Shown: positions 27,920 to 39,764 of the stretch, piece after piece
Numbering within the stretch: the first letter of the stretch is position 1
Layout of the letters: every line of letters starts with the position of its first letter
Source: Pempheris klunzingeri
Taxonomy: Eukaryota; Chordata; Actinopteri; Acropomatiformes; Pempheridae
Reading direction: 5' to 3'
Length of the DNA stretch: 64,000 bases
Assembly: GCF_042242105.1 (NCBI RefSeq)
Contig: NC_092029.1
Coordinates: 18,834,885 to 18,898,884 of the forward strand
Program-made: the position numbers and the translations under genes
The notes under the pieces: generated by a model
Seen by the model: only the letters and a program-made list of their open reading frames with translations
Told to the model about the DNA's origin: nothing
The model's database searches: none

Positions 27920-28996
27920 ATGTCGGGCGACATTCTACAGCGGCTCAATACCTTCACCCTGAGCATCAAGCACCTTTGCCGCCTACCCTACTTCTCAGAC
28001 CTCATCCTTTCCTCTCTTCCACCACCCAGCCCCACCGTCACCGCCTCCCAGGTCCCCAGCCTGTTCCGAGAGCCTTACATTTTGTCAGGCTACCGTCCCA
28101 CCCAGCAGGACTGGCGCTGCTACCTCCTCAGCCTCTTCCAGAAACACAATGAATCCCTGAACGTGTGGACTCACTTGCTGGCAGGTCCTGTGCTGCTGCT
28201 CCGCTGGTGGGCCAACGCAGGCACCCTGGGGTACACCTTGGACGCAGCCTCTCTACCTCTTAGCCTCTTCCTGGTGTCGTCGCTCATCTATCTGTCCTTC
28301 AGTGTGGCTGCCCACCTCTTGCAGTCTCACTCTGAACGTGCACACTACTTCCTCTTCTTCATGGACTATGTAGGTGTAGCTGTGTATCAGTATGGTTGCT
28401 CACTTGGTCATTATTTCTACACGTCAGAGCCGGCATGGAGAGAGAGCTGCATTGGGCTGCTGTTTCTACCTGGAGCTGCCTTCTTTGGTTGGCTCTCCTG
28501 TGCCGGCTGCTGTTTTGCCAAGTCCAGGTACCGCCGTCCATATCCATTGCAGCGTAAAATCTGCCAGCTGATCCCTACAACCCTAGCGTACCTGCTGGAC
28601 ATCAGCCCCGTAGTCCATCGACTGTTCACCGTCTCCTGGACACAGGAGCCTTCACTGCCCTTCCACACCCTCCAGGTGGCCTCTTTCCTGCTGTCAGCCC
28701 TCTTCTTCTCCTGTCCCATCCCTGAGTGCTTCTTCCCGGGCCACTGCGACTTTGTGGGTCAGGGTCACCAGATCTTCCACTTGTTTCTGTCCCTGTGCAC
28801 CGTGTTCCAGCTGGAGGCTCTTTTCCAGGACTATGCCAGGCGGAGGGACACAGTGGTGGAGGTATTTGGAGAGAGGCAGCTATGGTGGGCTTGCGTATCC
28901 TTCCCTGCCTTATTCCTGTGCTGCATGCTGACAGCATTCATCACAATGAGGCATAAGAAAAAGCAACTGCAGGGTAAACAAGAGAGAGACAAATGA
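27920..28996 (+). CDS. paqr8: Membrane progestin receptor beta (PAQR8)
   Basis: One uninterrupted coding exon of 358 residues (human PAQR8 has 354, also in a single coding exon). PAQR-family landmarks: LFREPYILSGYRP (residues 48-60), the conserved HNESLNVWTH (76-85) before the first membrane span, and HLLQSHSERAHYFLFFMDYV in the second/third span region. Seven or so hydrophobic segments follow, with histidines in the late GQGHQIFH motif that in this family help bind a metal. mPR-beta binds progestins at the cell surface and in fish is associated with oocyte maturation and nongenomic steroid signalling. The C-terminus is basic (MRHKKKQLQGKQERDK). Position beside mcm3, as in human 6p12, separates it from PAQR5 and PAQR7. 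The start codon follows a 5' UTR acceptor at 27839. Confidence 0.96.
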   Translation: MSGDILQRLNTFTLSIKHLCRLPYFSDLILSSLPPPSPTVTASQVPSLFREPYILSGYRPTQQDWRCYLLSLFQKHNESLNVWTHLLAGPVLLLRWWANAGTLGYTLDAASLPLSLFLVSSLIYLSFSVAAHLLQSHSERAHYFLFFMDYVGVAVYQYGCSLGHYFYTSEPAWRESCIGLLFLPGAAFFGWLSCAGCCFAKSRYRRPYPLQRKICQLIPTTLAYLLDISPVVHRLFTVSWTQEPSLPFHTLQVASFLLSALFFSCPIPECFFPGHCDFVGQGHQIFHLFLSLCTVFQLEALFQDYARRRDTVVEVFGERQLWWACVSFPALFLCCMLTAFITMRHKKKQLQGKQERDK

Positions 28997-29007
28997 CAGG
29001 TGCTAAT

Positions 29008-29032
29008 GAGAGAGAGAGAGAGAGAGAGAGAG
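29008..29032. repeat. (GA)n microsatellite
   Basis: Short GA array in the paqr8 3' UTR. Confidence 0.9.
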
Positions 29033-29097
29033 GGGTTGGGATTAAATGTACCTAATTATGTTATTAATAATTTCAAGCCATCATATTTTTGTTAAAC

Positions 29098-29103
29098 AAT
29101 AAA
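29098..29103 (+). terminator. paqr8: Candidate paqr8 polyadenylation signal
   Basis: AATAAA about 100 bp after the stop codon. A longer 3' UTR is also possible. Confidence 0.45.
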
Positions 29104-29359
29104 ACATCGATGATATAACTGCTGATTCAATGAGGAAGCTGTTGGCATAGTTCACTAACTACGACTCAGTAAAGTTTTCCTCTACAAATCATTCAACAAT
29201 TGAATTTCTGCTGATGACAGTCTATTCTGAGAATACTGCTGAACAATATTGAAACATACCATGAGTAAATCTAATAGTGTCTAAATGTTTTTCTGTTCTG
29301 TATTCTGTATTTCTGTAATTATAGAAAATATGTGAGAATATATTGTGTATCTGTGTATG

Positions 29360-29364
<5 letters not shown>

Positions 29365-29401
<37 letters not shown>
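29365..29401. repeat. (TA)n microsatellite
   Basis: About 18 TA units with GTATATGTA flanks. Confidence 0.95.
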
Positions 29402-29404
<3 letters not shown>

Positions 29405-30774
29405 TATGTACAAAGGAGGATGCTTTTTTAATCATTCTGATAAAGAAATCTGAAAGAAAACTGTATTCAAAAGTAGTTTACTGTCCAGTTCTGTACATAC
29501 TGCCACTCCAGACCTGCTCCTCAAACCTTATGATAGCCGCAAAGTTTCTCTGCTCTCTGAGGCAAGCAGCAGCGTGAACACTGAAAGACGAAACCAAAGA
29601 GCAAAAGTGGATTATGACTTTCATCGAAGTGGACTAACGGATAGTGGGGTTTGGGTAAACAAAGAGGCTAGTTTACACTGCATGGAGTTGGCAGTGCGGT
29701 CCTCCACATGGATAAGTTCCCTCAGCAGATCCAGTTACAGTGAAGTGTGTGTGTGGGCTGGAAAAGATGGGGAAAAAAGGGTTCGCTCACTAATGGTGAT
29801 TCCCTGCGTCTTCTTGCTGGGTTGCAAAAATGAAAAGTAAATTGATTCCCAAATTGATCGATTTTGATTCAATGGAAGTATGGTTTGTCTCAATATAATG
29901 GTAATTAGTAGATTTACAGCAGCCAGACACCCAGCAAGACCGAGCACTATGCAACAGTATGTAACCAGCCACGAGATTACATAAGCGGAATCTAGCAGAA
30001 AATCTTGGCAAATACTGAATATTTGGAACAGACGATCATCAAGGATGATTAGACGCTGATATTAAACACGTTTATCTCGTTGACCCTGTTTGTCCATATG
30101 AAAGAAAGCAGGCGATTGTCACCGTTTCTGTTTGTCTCAGTGATGCATGCTGTATCTCACCCACATGAAGCAGCCGCTCCTTTTGTTTTTAATATGTTAA
30201 GCAATATGTATTCATATATCTCAGTTAGCTTAGCTTAGCACAAAGACTTGAAACGAAATACATCACTTTGCGGTTTCTATATTTCTTAGAGGATTTTCTT
30301 TCTCAAATATTTAATTGAATAATGAATTGTTTTGTAATGCTGTAGTCAGTGCGGACGAGATAATCTGAGCGAAAAGAAGTGGACCAGCAGTGTGTGAGTG
30401 AGCCCTGTGGTGTATTGTCGGATGCATAATGTACATCCCCAGACAGTAGGCCCACTTTTCTCTGCAGGGTTAAACTCTCTCCCTCTCTCTCTACTATCAG
30501 GAAGGTATTATTTTTCCACTTTGCCCACAAATCGAGATCATTTATTCGCTGGGCTCATTCCTACATGAGCCAAATTCTGCTTTCAGGACCATGTTACAAA
30601 TATTTGAAACTGCCACGATTCCTACAGCCTTTCTTTCCTCCCACTGTGAAAGTGTGACTATTGATTTAACTTTGCGCTGCTGAGCAAATCTCCTACAGAT
30701 CTCAGAAAGGAAACGAATGAAAATTGCTGAGAGCTATAGAACGCCTGTCCTGCCCTCCTGCGACCCTTAAGGAT

Positions 30775-31030
30775 AAACTGTATAGACACTGGATGGGTGG
30801 ACGGACGGAGCCAATCCCAGCTGTCATTGGGTGAGAGGCGGGGTACACCCTGAACTGGTCGTCAGTCAGTCGTAGGGCTGACACGTATGGACAGACGACT
30901 GCTCACACTCACACTCACACCTACGTAATTTAGGAGTCACCAACTAATCCAACCTGTATGTCTTTGGACTTAGTGGGAGGAAGCCGGAAACACGGGGGAG
31001 AACATGGAAAACGCAGCGCAAGAAAGGCCA
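30775..31030 (-). repeat. Dispersed teleost non-LTR-type repeat, copy 3
   Basis: The segments GGTGAGAGGCGGGGTACACC, GTATGTCTTTGGACTTAGTG and GGAAGCCGGAAACACGGGGG match the copy at 451-803 in the same order. It is more diverged and incomplete at both ends. Confidence 0.75.
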
Positions 31031-31078
31031 CACAGACATCACTGTGTGTATAATCTCAAAGAGTCAGGGGTGGCAAGC

Positions 31079-31103
31079 TGTGTGTGTGTGTGTGTGTGTG
31101 TGT
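31079..31103. repeat. (GT)n microsatellite
   Basis: Twelve GT units. A CA array of similar size lies at 31455-31480. Confidence 0.95.
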
Positions 31104-32299
31104 TGGGGTAAATCAATAATTCATGGTAATTATATTAGTAAAAGAATAGTTATGCCCCGTTTAAATAAATGTATATTTTACACACTTTACTGAAAATGTA
31201 AAAATTGCTGTGCCTTTGGGGGAAAACATCCGAAGTAAAGTATATGAAACATGTTTCAGTATTCTGACACAACATGAATGCAGAACTGTTCTGCTCTCTC
31301 TTGGCACTGAATGGGGTCATTTCACTGACCAAGCAGCGAAAAGAAAAAAAGCTTTTAGACTGATAACATTGTCATGCAGGTGTGGCTGGAAACATGCACA
31401 CAAATGACATTAGCGGTGTGATTTTTCACCGTGCGAAGGTATTCCACCCTCCTATACACACACACACACACACACACACAAAGTGTATCCTGTACATATG
31501 CTAGTATTTCTTATTGTTTTGGCTTCTCCAGGCTGCTACATTAATCAAAATCATTTATATTATCACATACTTTCAAGACTCATTTTCTGGCCTTTTCAGC
31601 TAAAATGTCCTCACTTCCATGTGCAGAAGTCAAACCGCTCCTGTGAAGCAAGGTAATCCAATTACACTGGTCCTAGACTGTATCCAAACCCTGCTCTGTA
31701 GCAGAACAATGATGGTTCTTTCTGTAAAATGTCCCCTGTGAGTGTGATTTCCTTAGTTTGAGCCAATCAGACTACAGGGTTCTGTTATAGCCTCCTTATT
31801 AGCAGAAAAGCAAACGTTTGAGAGCATTTTATAAATATTGTATAGCTCATAGCTCATGAATACAACACAGCACAGATGACTGCACTGTATGAAAAGGCCA
31901 CTGGCCTGGGATGAGCTGCTTATTTTCTGCAGTCACGTCGACTGCTGCTAGGAGGAGGTGTTGTCCGAATGCTTGTGTGTGGGTGTGCGTGCTTAATCAG
32001 CCCTTCCCTAGCAGACAGCGACAGCACACACATGAGTTAACATCAGTGGTGATCTCAGCTCTCAGGTCACCCCCACCCCCACCCACCCACCCCCAACAGG
32101 AGAATTTTCAGTATTAGATTCTATTGATTTATTAGATTTTGTCATGGATCAGCCTCCATCTTTTGAGGTTCTAATATTTTCTGGCTTCAACAGGCATTCC
32201 AACATTCCTGGAAGCCACAGGCATGTCAGGTGCAGAGACGCTCAGGTTGTAATTCGGTGATGATAAAAAAAAAACAAAAAAACACAATGGGCTTTTTAT

Positions 32300-32460
32300 G
32301 GGCTTGCGTCAACACCCCCTTCGGAAGAGACAGAGCGCCAATGAACTCTAACGAGCCCCTCCCTCAGTCACCTGCCTGCTGTGAGTCACATAAAGCGAAG
32401 GCGGTTGAATGACTGACAGCAGAGGAGGCAGAGCCACAGCGGAGTCAAGCAGCACACAAT
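32300..32460 (+). promoter_or_regulatory. Probable promoter and 5' UTR exon of the LAT-like gene
   Basis: An ETS-like CGGAAG (about 32323), a CCAAT (32337-32341), an AP-1 site TGAGTCA (32382-32388) and CATAAAG precede an exon that ends at 32460 in the strong donor GTAAGT. The coding exon follows an acceptor at 32699, 240 bp later. ETS and AP-1 sites fit expression in blood cells, but this is only suggestive. Confidence 0.5.
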
Positions 32461-32711
32461 GTAAGTTACAAACCCTGGTTTGAGTTTTCTTTTTGCTATA
32501 TTGTGTGTGTATGGTTCTGTTTGAAGACTATGCTCATCTGAAAAGTGCTGGACTTGGGCGTGTCAACTTCTGTATGTTTTCTGGACACCATCAGGATTGT
32601 AACTTAAGGGTAAAATTGGTTTGAACAAGTTCTCGTGAATCTTGTGTGTGTGCGCCTATTTTGTCGATACCTTTGACACACCTTTGCCATTCTTTACAGA
32701 GCACTAGGACG

Positions 32712-35700
32712 ATGGCTCCAGTAGGGATGGTTGGCATGCTGGATTGGTTTTCATCCCCAGAGGTGGGCATCATCTCCCTCATCACGTTCTTCATCCTAAG
32801 TATCACTCTACTTGCCCTTTGCGCCAGTTGTCAAAGGTGAGGGAAACATTAAGTAACATTACTTTGAGTATGTTTGTGTCACACCATACCTGTTTTCCCT
32901 CAGTATACTAATAAACAGACCTCCCCAAATGATGTCACTCAAAGGAAGGTGAAGGAATTATGAGCCATGGCACCTATCATATGATCACGACAGACGCTGC
33001 CACCCAGTACAGAACAAGTCCGCTCCTGTTTGGAGTGGCTGATTCATTTATTCTGTCCCTGGACCTGCGAGGCTTCAATTGCTATTCATCACTTTTCAGC
33101 AGCACAGAACAGAGACTTGTTCGACCCGATAGGTGGTTTTTGATGAAGGGTGTTGCCTGTTTGAAGAGTAGAAAGCAAGCAAGAGTACAAGCAAAGCACA
33201 GTAAAAGTATCGTTTAAAAGCTGAGGTGGTTGAGCCGAATGGGCAGGGCTTGGACCAGTAACCATCAATAGCCTGATGTTCCCATCCCTCTTTGTGTGTG
33301 TGTGTGTATGTGTTAGTGTGTGTTTGTGCACACATCTACGTGTGCACGTGTGTTTGCACACCCTTTTACTGCTGTTGTCACGCCAAGTGACACTGACACA
33401 GAGGAACTGTGTGGCGAAACAACAGTCTTATCTTTTGCAGTCTGTTTCTGTACATTCCATGACTTGTTTGTCACTCAAAGGAATGAAACCTGAATGGGAC
33501 TGTAGTGATAGATGGGAATCAAAACTCATAACTCAGAGGACTGTTTTAAAGGAGAAGGAACGCACTGCTGCTGGCGTCTGATAATTCAGTTTAGAACAGA
33601 TGTGCTGTTTTTAGGTAAGTTGTCCGATTTGTGATCTCAGGGGTAGTTCAGTGGTTCAATAGTCTGATAAGTGCTGAAAAGTAGGTGCTGGTAATTATAT
33701 TATTTTTTTCAATTACTAAGGGGGGATCCATTATTATAAACCTGTAGATATATAATTTTTGGAAATGCATATTTTAAGTCTTTTGATGAAGTTTAAATCA
33801 AGTTCCAGCAGAGACCGATCCCGGTGAAGTCACGAGGCTCGTCAAAGCAGGTCCAATTCAAGTCTTAAGTCTTCCTAAATCAAATTCTGATCTCACGTCC
33901 TTGAGAGCAAGTCCAAGTCAAGTCGCGAGTCCGGTCTCAAATCTTGTCATAGTAAGTTCATTTTTAGTTTCGAGTTTTGTGAAAACAAGTCTCAGGTCTT
34001 GTCAAAGCAAGTTCAAGTCCCAAATCTCTATACGTGCTGACTGTTAAAGTGATAAAGCATAATAGCATAAACTTTGTCAATTAGGTTTAGGAGTTTAGAG
34101 GAAAACAGTGAGTCCAGCATATTTTAAAACTTTTTTTTTTTTTTTGGTAAGAGCCAAAACTTAAATTAAGGCTGAAATTACTTATAGTTTGCAAGTAATA
34201 GTTTGGCCTTCCAGAGCAAGCAGAATTAATGAGAAACTCAGCCTGGGCTCATCTGAGTCAGTCAAGCCTAATAGGTTTAATCGACTCCAACTTTAGTTTA
34301 GATATAAATAGAGATTTACTGCATAGTGCATTAGATTGTTGAATGGTGCGGTGAATTTCAGGCCCTTTTGGAAGAAGAGCAGGGGACCAGACCTTTTGCA
34401 TCCATGTGTGAGTGACGATGATAAAGACAGCAAAGGATGCAAACTTGGAAAAGAGACACGCACCTTTGTCTTCATACACACAGACCTGGGAAACCACCAT
34501 AACACTTGATAATCTCACTCTTTTTTGCTGTCATTCATAGGAACAGTGGGAACACGTACGATGTGAGCGGCACAGCGGTATGAACTGTCTGTTTTTCATA
34601 TTCCTTCTCTCTCTGTTTCCAGTTCTTTTTCCTGCATCAGTCTCTCACTAAAGACCTCACCACACTCACGCAGCAGCACCTTCGATATCTAAATATAGCG
34701 TGCACTATCTATTGCAGTTCGTTAGCTCCCAATTAAGAGCAATGAGTAGCTGATTATTAGCAATCAGCAGGAGGAGGCTGTGATAGTGCTGTTGCCTTTT
34801 TAAAGATTGAAACCATGCAAACCCATGGGACAAATGAAAAAAGATTAGGCCATCAATGAAATGTCTAATTTTGTGAGGTTTTGCTTCAATAACATCACAA
34901 AAAAACGTCACTTACTGCGGTGGCCAAGAACCTCACTTTGAGAGTCCCATCAATGTTACTGCATTCTGTGCTTAAAGTCCCACAAACCCATACGTTCCCC
35001 AACGTTCTTGATATGCTTCTGTCATCATCATCATACAGTCATGACACTCTTGACTATGAATGTTGCGCAGGTCTCAGTTTTACAGTTGTGAGCTAACAAT
35101 GACGCACGATGAGCCGAGACGTTTAACCGGGAGATTCTGACAGCCTCTGATTACCAGTTTACACTTGCAAACTGTCACACTACATGAAAGCTACCTGACG
35201 CGAGGCCCACAAAAACACACTTTCGTCTCTGTCTTTTACAGACAGCACAAGCGATTTCCATCTTACACTAAAATGAAGTAGGCAAACAGTGAGCACCAGG
35301 AATACAGCCAAGAGTTGTTTCTGCTGTTTGGCCAGCAAACCACAGAATTATATTTTTTTAAGTGCAGCTGAGTACCTTTACCAGATTCACTTGCTCGTTA
35401 AGACAGGGTTAATTACATAGCTTATAATTAAGGAATACATTTGTCTATGATTAGTAAGAGGCTACCTCCAGCAGCCGGTTAGTTTGGCACAAAGACTGCA
35501 AAACTAGAAAATGGTCTGGTGGTATTCTTCTATTCTTCTCTTCTATTTCCTGGTGCGGACTATTTCCTCATCACTATGAGGCTGCCAGGCAACCAGCTGA
35601 GATTTCAGGAGGTGACTGCACCTGGTCACTAAATAATACAGCACATAGCCCCTGTAAAAGAATAACATGTTCCACTTTAGGATTTCTTTAATACGGATTT

Positions 35701-36111
35701 AATGTGAAAGACAAAGCATGTAAGCTTCAGAGATGCTGGTGGATGGACTGTGTTACCTTTTCCCATCTCCAGCCTTTGACTAAACTAAGCTAACTGGATG
35801 CTGGCTGTAGCTTCATGCTGAGCAGATTATCACATGTACTGCACATACAGTATGTCCTTAATGCTCTTATGACCCTTTCTGTCTTTCTCTGTGACAGACT
35901 GATGGAGCAGGGGGAGCCAACGGGACTGCTGGCACAAAGACGGGAGGAACCACTGGTGGGTTTTTCTGTAAATGGAAGTTTTCAATCAAACATTTGCATT
36001 TCAACTTACATTTTCTCATCTAAACTTTCAGATTCAGATACTTTGGCCTACTCGAATTGGAGGAACCACACGCTGCCTGCCAACACCCTAGAGAGACCTC
36101 CAACCAACTAA
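32712..36111 (+). CDS. Small single-pass membrane protein, LAT/LIME1-like
   Basis: Four coding exons join in frame: 32712-32836, 34541-34577, 35898-35955 and 36032-36111, 99 residues, all with good GT-AG sites. The protein has a short extracellular start (MAPVGMVGMLDWFSSPEV), one membrane span (about residues 18-36), then CASCQR, a Gly/Thr-rich linker (ANGTAGTKTGG), and a tail with TYDVSG (Tyr48) and AYSNW (Tyr80). A short lumenal end plus a CxxC directly after the span is the layout of the palmitoylated adaptors LAT (CVHC) and LIME1 (CTAC); YxN is the GRB2 SH2 docking pattern. If the analogy holds, it would be an adaptor phosphorylated after antigen-receptor signalling. It is much shorter than mammalian LAT or LIME1. 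I do not recognise it by name. Existence of the gene is better supported than its function. Confidence 0.6.
33290..33310. repeat. (GT)n microsatellite
   Basis: Short GT array in the first coding intron of the LAT-like gene. Confidence 0.85.
33795..34035. repeat. Degenerate tandem repeat based on CAAGTC
   Basis: The words AAGTC, CAAGTC, GTCAAAGCA and TCTCA recur with irregular spacing about twenty times over 240 bp (for example TCCAAGTCAAGTCGCGAGTC). The element lies in the first coding intron of the LAT-like gene and has no coding frame. Similar AAGTC-rich blocks occur in other fish genomes. Confidence 0.65.
35430..35835. mobile_element. Foldback (long inverted-repeat) element
   Basis: The left part carries CAGCAGCCGGTTAGTTTGGC and CAAAGACTGC. 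The right part, read on the minus strand, carries ATGAAGCTACAGCCAGCATC, CAGTTAGCTTAGTTTAGTC and CAAAGGCTGGAG, i.e. the same segments in opposite orientation. The two arms meet near 35600-35660 (GCTGCCAGGCAACCAGCTGA). It is a non-coding foldback MITE family common in fish, with other partial copies at 5500, 6170, 11815 and 36665. It ends about 60 bp before coding exon 3 of the LAT-like gene. Confidence 0.6.
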
Positions 36112-36664
36112 CCAAGCCAAGTAAAGTCCTCAACAGTGACCCCACGGCCGCATGAAAAAAACACGCCAGAGAAAACAGAAGTGCCCTATTTCCAAGGCGA
36201 GAAGCAGGAAAGTGGACACGTCAAAAACCACATCCCATTATACAGGAACCCAGGTTTCCACAGTTGGCATTGTTCCAGATGCACAGATGGACAGAAAAGG
36301 GGAGGAAGGGTAGGAGGGAAGGTTGGCCCTGTCCTCTGCCAGCTTGAGCCACTATCCAGTCTTTAAGGAGAAAACACTTTTCTTTTTTTAAAGTCATCTC
36401 TCATTTATGGATTCTGAATCCACCTGACAAGAACTTTTCATCTGAAGACTTTCTATAGATTAGCTACTGACTAGTTTTTCTTACACTGTGCTTTTTTAAA
36501 GAGTTTGGATTCCGTATGTTTTTACGGTTGTTTTCTGTCATTACCTACGCGGGAACTGACTGGACATTCAGTGAACTCAGTACAGGGAGCTGAATGAAAT
36601 GACGAGTAGAACGCAGTGGAGGACAAAAGTTAAAACGACTGTAACAGTAAAACTTTGAGCTTGT

Positions 36665-36990
36665 TAACTTGTAAAAATCCTGTTTCCTCATCGGTTCGAC
36701 ATTTTGAGAAATATGCTAATTGGTTTTCTTGCTGAAATTTAGGTGAGAAAATCGATACCACTCTGCGTGTCCTATAAATATGAAGCTACAGATGATGGTT
36801 AGCTGAGCACAAAGGGGAAAACACCTGGATCTGACTCTATCTATAGTTAATAAATCACCATTACCAGCTTTAAAGGTCACTAATTAACACATTATCATAC
36901 TCACTGTCTCATACATAATCTGTACAAAAATGGAAGTGTAAAAGCAACACATTGTGGTTTCATATGGAGGTTTAGGCGCAGCACACTGTT
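36665..36990 (+). repeat. One arm of the foldback-family element
   Basis: GACATTTTGAGAAATATGCT, AAAATCGATACCACTCTGCG, AAATATGAAGCTACAGATGA and CACTAATTAACACATTATCA follow the family order. Only one arm is recognisable; beyond 36990 the match fades. Confidence 0.65.
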
Positions 36991-38019
36991 TCCCTCATAG
37001 TTTTGACGGCAATTTTCAATTCAAACAACGCAAAAACAATTTGGCAGTTTCTGGAAACTGGCTTGAATTTTGTAATCCATCACAGTGAACATGAATTCAT
37101 GTGGCAACGAGAAATTTTCAAGCGTCTGCTGACTGATTTTTTATACTGTTTGGATCTGAATAGAAACCAAAGGCTAGAACAGTGAGAAAGCTGTACCCAA
37201 AACTCTAAAGCACAACGGCAGGGTGAGTTAGGTAGTTTCCAAAAATTGGGATTAATGTATGAAACTATTTAACTCCACTGGAAGATCATGGAGGATATCA
37301 CTTTTGATTATGTGTACGTTGATATTGATCACTTGTGATAAGAGGGGACTTTTCTAACCCTGGTGCACTTTGATTATCAATGAAGGGATCAGCTCTCTGT
37401 TTGTATGTGTTCTTTTGTATTTCTCTCTTTTTGTTTCAGAGTTTCACACCCTGATTTGATCAGCTGGTGCAGATAAAGTCTAGTGTTACTTAGTATTGTC
37501 AACATACATTAAATTCATGATACTGTCCTTCCTACCAAGCCGTCTTGGTTGACTGTGATGAGATGGGAGCGGCACCTCAGAGATGCAAAGTGGACAAAAG
37601 ACCTCAAAGCAGGGTGGAGTTGTCGTTCTTGTCATGCCAGTTGTCATGCCATGTGTTGCCATATTAATCCGCTGAACTTTCCAAATAAACACACACCCAA
37701 GTGAGACAACACTGGTGTCAGTGATACTGCTGCTCTTACCATTGTGCATTAAAGGTCCTGAAAAGTGACATTTATAACAAACTGTTATGACCCAAAACTG
37801 ATTGGTAGAAATATCTGATCTTATATCTTATCCAACTTTAATACATTTGATCTTAAGACCAATATACAATGGTTTAGTCCAAAGTGCAAGAGTGTGTATC
37901 GAATTTTGGGTTAAAAAAAATTGCTACTAATCAATATTCTTTTGAGTAACTAGATGGTAGGCACTCAGACACTTTCTGCTTTATGAAAATTCACGAGCAT
38001 AGTAGTTAGCTTTAACATT

Positions 38020-38200
38020 TACTTTGATGGATGGCAATGTCAGTCTGTTAACCACTTTGGTCCCGACTGAAATATCTCAACATGGATTGTGCAGACAAAC
38101 AAAGGATGAATCCCACTGACCTTAGTGACCCCCTTACTTTTCCTTTGGATCACCATGAGGTTGACAGAGCTTTGTTTTAGTGAAACGACTCCACAACTGA
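38020..38200. repeat. Dispersed teleost repeat (ATATCTCAAC family), copy 1
   Basis: CCACTTTGGTCCCGACTGAA, ATATCTCAACATGGATTG, GGATGAATCCCACTGACC and CACCATGAGGTTGACAGAG match the order in the copy at 60800-61110. No coding capacity. Confidence 0.6.
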
Positions 38201-38489
38201 CCCTTTAGTCGGTTAACTTAAGTATCGCAGTATGATTTTAGAGCTACACTGACAATACGATTTGTTGATGGAGTATTGTGAGCAAGGACGACAACCTGAG
38301 GGAAAAGATCACCAGGCACCCCACGCCTTCAGTTTGCTCAGTTTGACAGTGGTTGCATTGCTAACGACAGCATTCACCATTTCGGCAATATTCCCTTGTC
38401 ATGAAACTAAAGTGTAGCTTGGTCAGCAAGTCAGAAAGAACGCTTGGCAGGCCTCCCATGCCCAGTTACACTAACGCTAACGTAAGATT

Positions 38490-38680
38490 AGACCGTGGCT
38501 GTTGATCCCTAGACTTTTCCTCCAGTGCCGGTGAAATGTCTGGTTTTGATCAAAATGTGTCAACAGCTATTGGATGGATTGTCACGTAATTTGGTACAAA
38601 CATTCATTTTCCAATCCTTATTGACGATTCAACTTTTCATCTAGCGCCATCGTCTGGTCTAAAGTAACGGCATTCCTAGG
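38490..38680. repeat. Dispersed teleost repeat (ATATCTCAAC family), copy 2
   Basis: GTGTCAACAGCTATTGGATG, GATTGTCACGTAATTTGGTA, CAAACATTCATTTTCCAATC and CATCTAGCGCCATCGTCTGG belong to the same family as 38020-38200, so this is either a second copy or the other half of a split one. Confidence 0.55.
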
Positions 38681-39087
38681 GACAGCTGTGTCACGTCTTA
38701 AGTCTTTAGTGTGGATTCAGAGTCTTGTTTAAAAGTGGATGCCATTATTTCAAGTGATTTCATTTTGTAATGACCTAAAATTGGACAATTTCAAGTCTCC
38801 ACCCAAACTGTAGGCAACACTGACCTGCTTCACACTACCCTTAAAATAACAAACACTCGCTGTAAAATAAATCTGCTATTGCCTAATGTCTGTAAATGTT
38901 TACTTGGTAGCTCCCACGCTATGTAAATTCATTATCTGTTCACTCCATCGGCCTCAGTCTGTCTAACCAGTGGAGGCAGATGCCAGAGAGCTCGTCGAGC
39001 TTACATGATGTCATTAATGAATGAAAAAGGAGGAGAAGGAATTCTGTCTGGTTTAGGAATCAGATTGGGACTAGGATTGGGTTACTG

Positions 39088-39089
<2 letters not shown>

Positions 39090-39128
<39 letters not shown>
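39090..39128. repeat. (CT)n microsatellite
   Basis: About 19 CT units followed by GTGTGTGTG. Confidence 0.95.
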
Positions 39129-39138
<10 letters not shown>

Positions 39139-39764
39139 TGGTGCTCAGACCCTAAAATCCCTGCTGACTGGATGTCTGGTGGAGAGGGTGCAGACAGCCG
39201 ACACTAATCCGGTCTCTCAAACACACACAGAAACACACACACATACAGGCACAGGATCTGCAACACACATGCAAGTCGTGTTTGATCTCCGTGCAGGCCA
39301 TGTATCCTGTGTCTTTGGGGGTTGATAATATGCTGTGCGCCATGGTGTCAGCAGTTTTATTAGTTTAGGAGCTTTTTCATCAAAACTGTTAATGGTGCTT
39401 GAAGGGGTCCGATCACTGATCTGTGCTTTTATAGTTCTTTCTCTGTATCAGCACTAAACTGCTCACACCAGTAATATCCCTCAGTAAACATCACCATTAT
39501 GATATTGCTATTGGCTTAGTATCGTATTTTTTATTGGATGTTATATTGAGCTTATTTGCATTTCTATTTGTACATTTTAATAAAATGACACGTGGCAAAA
39601 ACTGAAATCTCAATGCAGTCTCATGTAATGCATTCTATACTATATGAAAATATGAATATTTATTTAGTACTTGTTATTTCTTCTTTTTTTTAAAGCAATG
39701 CTCGTGTTGCTAGGAAACATCAGATGAACAAATATAAAGATTTGTATATGCTTGGCATGCAGAC

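Larger units (their letters stand above)
29104..32290. other. Intergenic DNA, no gene seen
   Basis: Holds a (TA)n array (29365-29401), a repeat copy at 30775-31030, GT and CA arrays (31079-31103 and 31455-31480), a small foldback-family fragment near 30225-30265, and otherwise AT-rich sequence. No exon was recognised on either strand. Confidence 0.5.
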
